DNA from: Oryzobacter faecalis
GTDB lineage: Bacteria; Actinomycetota; Actinomycetes; Actinomycetales; Dermatophilaceae
Reading direction: 5' to 3'
DNA length: 64,000 bases
Assembly (NCBI RefSeq): GCF_046764005.1
Contig: NZ_JBKOFW010000001.1
Span: 372,001 to 436,000 of the forward strand
The notes beneath the pieces were generated by a model. That model was not told where the DNA came from and did not search any database. It saw only the letters and a program-made list of their open reading frames with translations. Positions 60,406 to 64,000 of the stretch are shown here, piece by piece (the stretch's first letter is position 1; every line of letters starts with the position of its first letter). Position numbers and translations under genes: made by a program.

Positions 60406-63369
60406 TCAGTAGACGATGCGGTTGGTCGAGTCGAGGACCCCGTACACCGGGTCGTCGAGGATCAGCGGGGGCAGCAGCAGGAACGGGGTCGCGTTGACCC
60501 GCACGACCCACCCGCCGCGCGAGATCGTCTCCGTGTAGCCCTGCGCCCGCAGGTCGAAGGTCGACGTCGCCGACTGCGCCGGCATCGACGTCACCAGGAC
60601 GCGGCCGCCGAGGTCGAGCCCGCGCGCCGCGGCCGACCCGGAGAGCGCATCGAGGGCGAGCTCGGGGAGCAGGGTGCGCGGCTGGGACCGCTCGTTGACG
60701 AGCCAGTTGGCGCGGTCGAACACGTCGGCGTCGGTGGCCGACGCGATCTCCACCGACTTCTCGAAGGTGCCGTACGTGGCGACCGAGGCGGCGTTCATCG
60801 CACGGACGGTGGCGCCGTCAGCGCGGGTGACCACGGCGCTGTTGACCAGGTCCTCGACCGAGTGGCGCAGCATGGTCGACGGGTCGAGGCTGTCCGCGTC
60901 GACGGTCACCGCGGCCGCTGCCGCGGTGTCGTAGGAGCGGGTGCGGGCGTGGAAGGTGAGCCGGCCGTCTGCGCCTGCGAACACCGCGCCGGCCTCGGTG
61001 GTGGACAGGATCCCGAGGAAGGCCCACGGGTCCTTGCCGGTGGGGTCGATGTGCCCGGCCAGGGCCTTGCCGACGTCGAGGGACCGGAACGTCGACGGCA
61101 CGCCGACCCAGTCCAGGACGCGCGCGATCCGCTGGTCCGTGCGTTCGCCGGCGAACCCGGTCGACGCTGCCGTGTGGTGGTCGGCGAGCGTGCCGGCCGA
61201 CAGGGTCGACCCGAACACCGCGACGTGGGAGATCGTCCCGGAGAACAGGTCCCCGCCGGGGCGGCCGCCGACGTACAGCAGGTGCGACAGGCCGGGCAGG
61301 AACACCCAGGTCGTGATGTTCCCGGGGGTGCCCCGCTCGACACCGTCGACGTACAGCCGCAGCGTGAGGGCGGTGCCGACCCCGGTGAAGGTCAGGGCGA
61401 CGGTGTGCGTGCGGCCGTCGGCGTACGACAGCGGAGAGGTCACCGAGACCGCCGTCGTCCACGAGTCCGCGAACGTCGCCCGGATGGTGCCGGTGTTCGT
61501 CACGGACAGCTCGAGGTAGGTGCCCCACGGGTCCGTGAGGCGGGCGATGACCCGCCCCGACGTGGTGGTGTTGATCGTCGCCTCGAGGCTGATCCCGGTC
61601 GTGATCCAGGCCCATCCCGCCTGCGGGACCCGCCCGGTCAGGTAAAGCCCGTCAGTCGCGGACGCCGGCGTGAACTTCGGGGCGGAGCGGCCGTCGGTCG
61701 GCGGCCCGGTCGCCCCACCGAACACGAGCTCGCCGCCGGTCCCGAGCTGGGTCGGTGCGAGGGTGGCGCCGGTGCCGATGCGGTCTCCGACCGAGGTCGC
61801 GCCCTCGGACTCGTCGAGAGGGAAGTACCACGACGGCGACGACAGGCGCCAGGTCTCCTCGATCACCGACGTCAGCTGCCGGGTCCGGGCGAGCCGTGAC
61901 GCGAGGTCGTACGCCGTCACCGTCGACACCGCCGACTCCTGGCCGCCCTTCGGCCATGCCGTCGGCCACTCGTGCACGAACCCGTCGAACCGGTACTTGA
62001 CGACCCCGCCGACCGCCCCCGAGACCATTGGGCTCGTGGTGAACGTCGCCGGGGCGGCCGCCTCGTCGATGCGGACCTCGTCGACCCACACCTGCTGCCC
62101 GGCCGTCGTTGCCGCGTTGGCACGGATGACGATGACCACCTCGTTGCTGCCGGCGGTGAACGTCGAGGAGATCCACTCCCACGCGCCGGTGGTGCTCGTC
62201 TGCGCCCCATAGAAGGGGAAGGTCTGGGAGACGAACGCGATGCGCACCGGCGGGTGCCCGGCAGGCACCCACACCCGGGCGCGAACCGTGTACTGGCGGC
62301 CGATCACGAACTCCGGTGTGGTCGCCCACCGAGCCGAGGAACCGTTCGCGGCCGCGGTCGGCCACGTCACCAGCAGCGAGCGCGTCCCCGAGAACGCCCG
62401 GGTCGTCGAGGAGGCGACGGCCGCGCCGGAGGTCCCCGTCCAGCCACCGACGGTGCCGCCCTCGAAGCCGGCGGACTCGGCGTCGAGGAGGTTCCCCGGG
62501 ACGGCAGGGTCGCGGTAGGAGACGCGGATCCGGTTCTGCGCCTTGAGGTTCGCGTAGATGGCCACGCGCCACTGCTGCGAGCTCGACAGGCCGGAGGTGC
62601 CGGTCCAGCGGTAGTCGATCCCGGCCGTGTCTGCCGTGTCACCGTCGAAGTAGTCGCGCAGGTCGACCCCGGCCTCGACGAGGACGCCGTCCCAGTGGAC
62701 CCACTTCGCGTCCGTGGTGGCCGACCCGTTGTACAGCCGCAGCACCGTGTCGGCGCTCAGGACCGTGAACGTCATGCTCACCCGCTCGCCGCCGGCCACC
62801 GGGCCGTTTGTGCCGGCGGCGCTCTGGGTGACGGTGTACGGCTCGGCCGCGACCCTGCTCAGCGAGACGATGCGGCGGGCCAGCGCGTCCGTGGCTCCAC
62901 CCTGGGCGGTGCCGGTGTACACCCACGCGCTGACGGTGACCTGCTGGCCCACGAGCGGGCCCCACCCACCGGACGGGACGAGCGAGGCGTAAGAGGAGGT
63001 CGAGGCGCCGGTCGGGACCACCCGCAGGCTCCACGCTCCCTGAGCGCCGAACCCGGCCGGGTTGTCCCGGACCAGTGTCGCGTTGGTCGGGGTGTACCCG
63101 GTCGTGTTGACCTCGATCGAAGGGTTGGTGCACAGGTTCGTGCGCAGCACCGCGCCGGCGTAGCCGGGGGTGAGTGCGCCGTCGTCGTTGTCGAAGGCGA
63201 GGGTGCACGACCCGGGCTGCACCGCCTCGTACTGGTCGAGGCGGCCGCGGCTGATCGTGATCCCGGCGTCGAGGCGAGCCCTGGACGACAGGTCTCGGAA
63301 CGCCGGCGTCGTGGTCATCGGGTCGGCGTCGAACGCGACCTCGACCCGGACGTCGTCGAGCACCCCCAC
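60406..63369 (-). CDS. Large phage minor tail protein with LamG-like domain
   Basis: The 987-residue protein has an N-terminal phage-type baseplate-like region (RLDQYEAVQPGSCTLAFDND), carbohydrate-binding-like beta modules, and a LamG-like domain (about 590-700, with VALTFTGVGTALTLRLYVDG). It is likely part of the tail tip and contacts the host surface. The GTG start is just after the tape-measure stop; GTG 63363 and a later ATG are alternatives, and the ribosome-binding site is weak. Confidence 0.8.
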   Translation of the reverse strand: MGVLDDVRVEVAFDADPMTTTPAFRDLSSRARLDAGITISRGRLDQYEAVQPGSCTLAFDNDDGALTPGYAGAVLRTNLCTNPSIEVNTTGYTPTNATLVRDNPAGFGAQGAWSLRVVPTGASTSSYASLVPSGGWGPLVGQQVTVSAWVYTGTAQGGATDALARRIVSLSRVAAEPYTVTQSAAGTNGPVAGGERVSMTFTVLSADTVLRLYNGSATTDAKWVHWDGVLVEAGVDLRDYFDGDTADTAGIDYRWTGTSGLSSSQQWRVAIYANLKAQNRIRVSYRDPAVPGNLLDAESAGFEGGTVGGWTGTSGAAVASSTTRAFSGTRSLLVTWPTAAANGSSARWATTPEFVIGRQYTVRARVWVPAGHPPVRIAFVSQTFPFYGAQTSTTGAWEWISSTFTAGSNEVVIVIRANAATTAGQQVWVDEVRIDEAAAPATFTTSPMVSGAVGGVVKYRFDGFVHEWPTAWPKGGQESAVSTVTAYDLASRLARTRQLTSVIEETWRLSSPSWYFPLDESEGATSVGDRIGTGATLAPTQLGTGGELVFGGATGPPTDGRSAPKFTPASATDGLYLTGRVPQAGWAWITTGISLEATINTTTSGRVIARLTDPWGTYLELSVTNTGTIRATFADSWTTAVSVTSPLSYADGRTHTVALTFTGVGTALTLRLYVDGVERGTPGNITTWVFLPGLSHLLYVGGRPGGDLFSGTISHVAVFGSTLSAGTLADHHTAASTGFAGERTDQRIARVLDWVGVPSTFRSLDVGKALAGHIDPTGKDPWAFLGILSTTEAGAVFAGADGRLTFHARTRSYDTAAAAAVTVDADSLDPSTMLRHSVEDLVNSAVVTRADGATVRAMNAASVATYGTFEKSVEIASATDADVFDRANWLVNERSQPRTLLPELALDALSGSAAARGLDLGGRVLVTSMPAQSATSTFDLRAQGYTETISRGGWVVRVNATPFLLLPPLILDDPVYGVLDSTNRIVY

Positions 63370-63371
63370 GA

Positions 63372-64000
63372 TCAGGCCAGCCCGAGGTTCACGCCGGACG
63401 CCTTGAGACGCAGGAAGGACTGCCAGACGACGCGACCGTCGAGGAGGAGCTGGATCGGCTGGAGCACCTCCCGCTCCTGGTCGCGCCGGGCGTCCGTCGC
63501 GGAGCGGCCGGCGAGCACGGCCGCGGTCTGCCGGGCCGGGGTGATGTGCCCGGAGCCGCCCATGGTGAGGAGCTCGGGGCCGTTCTCGCCGACGAGGTAG
63601 GTCGCGCCGCGGACGGTGGGTCCGCCGGCCGCCTTGCCCGGGGTGTAGCCGGTCGGGGCCTCCTCGAACCGGCCGGAGTGGGTCGCCTTGTAGTGGATCG
63701 ACACGGTGACGCTCTTGGACTTGATCCGGCTCAGGTTGTCCGCGACGCGGCCCGCCTGGTCCGCGGCCCGGTCGAGCTTGTTCGCAGCGTCGCGGGCCCA
63801 CCCGAAGCCGGGCACGTTCCCGAGAGCGCGCAGCACCCCAGCCCACACGCGCGTCACGGCGTTGAAGGCGCCGATGATGAACGAGAGGACCCGGCCGGCG
63901 ACGTCCCGCCAGATCTCGAAGTACCGCCACGCGATCTTGACGCCCTCGATGACGGTGCGCAGCTGGGCCGCGAGCGCGGGCAGGTACACCCGGAACAGCG
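63372..64000 (-). CDS. Phage tape-measure protein, C-terminal part
   Basis: Only the last 209 residues are inside the window; the gene runs past the right edge. The visible part has a hydrophobic helix (VLSFIIGAFNAVTRVWAGVL), the TMP-like NKLDRAADQAGRVADNL segment, and a Gly-rich AAGGPTVRGATYLVGENGPE, a motif typical of siphovirus tape-measure C-termini. Tape-measure proteins set the tail length. It precedes the large tail protein as in most siphoviruses. Confidence 0.85.
   Translation of the reverse strand, partial: LFRVYLPALAAQLRTVIEGVKIAWRYFEIWRDVAGRVLSFIIGAFNAVTRVWAGVLRALGNVPGFGWARDAANKLDRAADQAGRVADNLSRIKSKSVTVSIHYKATHSGRFEEAPTGYTPGKAAGGPTVRGATYLVGENGPELLTMGGSGHITPARQTAAVLAGRSATDARRDQEREVLQPIQLLLDGRVVWQSFLRLKASGVNLGLA

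Larger units (their letters stand above)
55552..64000. mobile_element. Left part of a prophage integrated in comEC
   Basis: From the comEC break to the window edge, nearly all genes run leftward and encode phage functions: tape-measure end, large tail protein with LamG-like region, small structural protein, coiled-coil membrane protein, amidase endolysin, holin and small membrane proteins, followed by a toxin-antitoxin-like operon and a rightward protease gene at the junction. Lower GC around 56.1-57.1 kb also marks transfer. Integrase and capsid genes are not in the window. Confidence 0.92.

Noticed and set aside
1..64000. CRISPR arrays, rRNA genes and insertion sequences
   Set aside because: No regularly spaced repeats with unique spacers, no rRNA-like stretch and no transposase gene were seen.

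Overview
The window is a very GC-rich (about 73-74% by eye) actinobacterial chromosome segment. GTG starts, short leaders, the gene order nusA-ylxR-infB-rbfA-truB-ribF and rne-rplU-rpmA-obgE-proB-proA-nadD-rsfS, and a SAM-IV riboswitch all fit Actinomycetota. Micrococcales, perhaps an Intrasporangiaceae-like organism, is an inference from gene content and was not tested by any search.

Layout. 1-4.4 kb: the end of an unidentified gene, then a leftward DUF255/thioredoxin-fold protein, an APH-type kinase and a ferritin-like lipoprotein. 4.5-13.2 kb: rightward translation block (rimP, nusA, ylxR, infB, rbfA, truB, ribF) followed by a SEDS glycosyltransferase. 13.3-22.6 kb: acyl-CoA ligase, isoaspartyl methyltransferase with a flavoprotein disulfide reductase, the paired TIGR03960/TIGR03936 radical-SAM proteins, and between these two a double-hotdog thioesterase and a class III aminotransferase. 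22.7-35.3 kb: RNase E/G, L21, L27, ObgE, proline genes, pyridoxal kinase, a GT2 glycosyltransferase, nadD, rsfS, a histidine phosphatase and tRNA-Ala(GGC). 35.4-44.4 kb: furA-katG, tag, metallophosphoesterase-gpx, a Baeyer-Villiger-type monooxygenase with a convergent MarR regulator, a structured 64-bp tandem repeat, YhhN, and a DUF4396 gene under a CsoR-like operator. 44.5-55.5 kb: leuS behind a leucine leader peptide and an intrinsic terminator, a SAM-IV riboswitch before a class V aminotransferase, a cell-wall-binding-repeat protein, a fatty-acid desaturase, DegV, PlsY, and comEA-comEC.

At about 55,551 comEC is cut in the middle of its conserved HLTAVSGSN motif. Everything to the right end is prophage: a secreted metzincin-type protease at the junction, an overlapping DUF3467/HicB-like/HicA-like operon of lower GC, small membrane proteins, holin, amidase endolysin, tail proteins and the end of a tape-measure gene. 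The window therefore shows a prophage that has split a competence gene.

Regulatory structure is rich. At least twelve genes have a TANNNT hexamer ending 6-7 nt before the start codon, which predicts leaderless mRNAs. truB and nadD appear to start at CTG inside a CTGA overlap with the upstream stop. Two copies of a 54-bp palindromic repeat lie 33 kb apart. No rRNA, CRISPR array or insertion sequence was seen.
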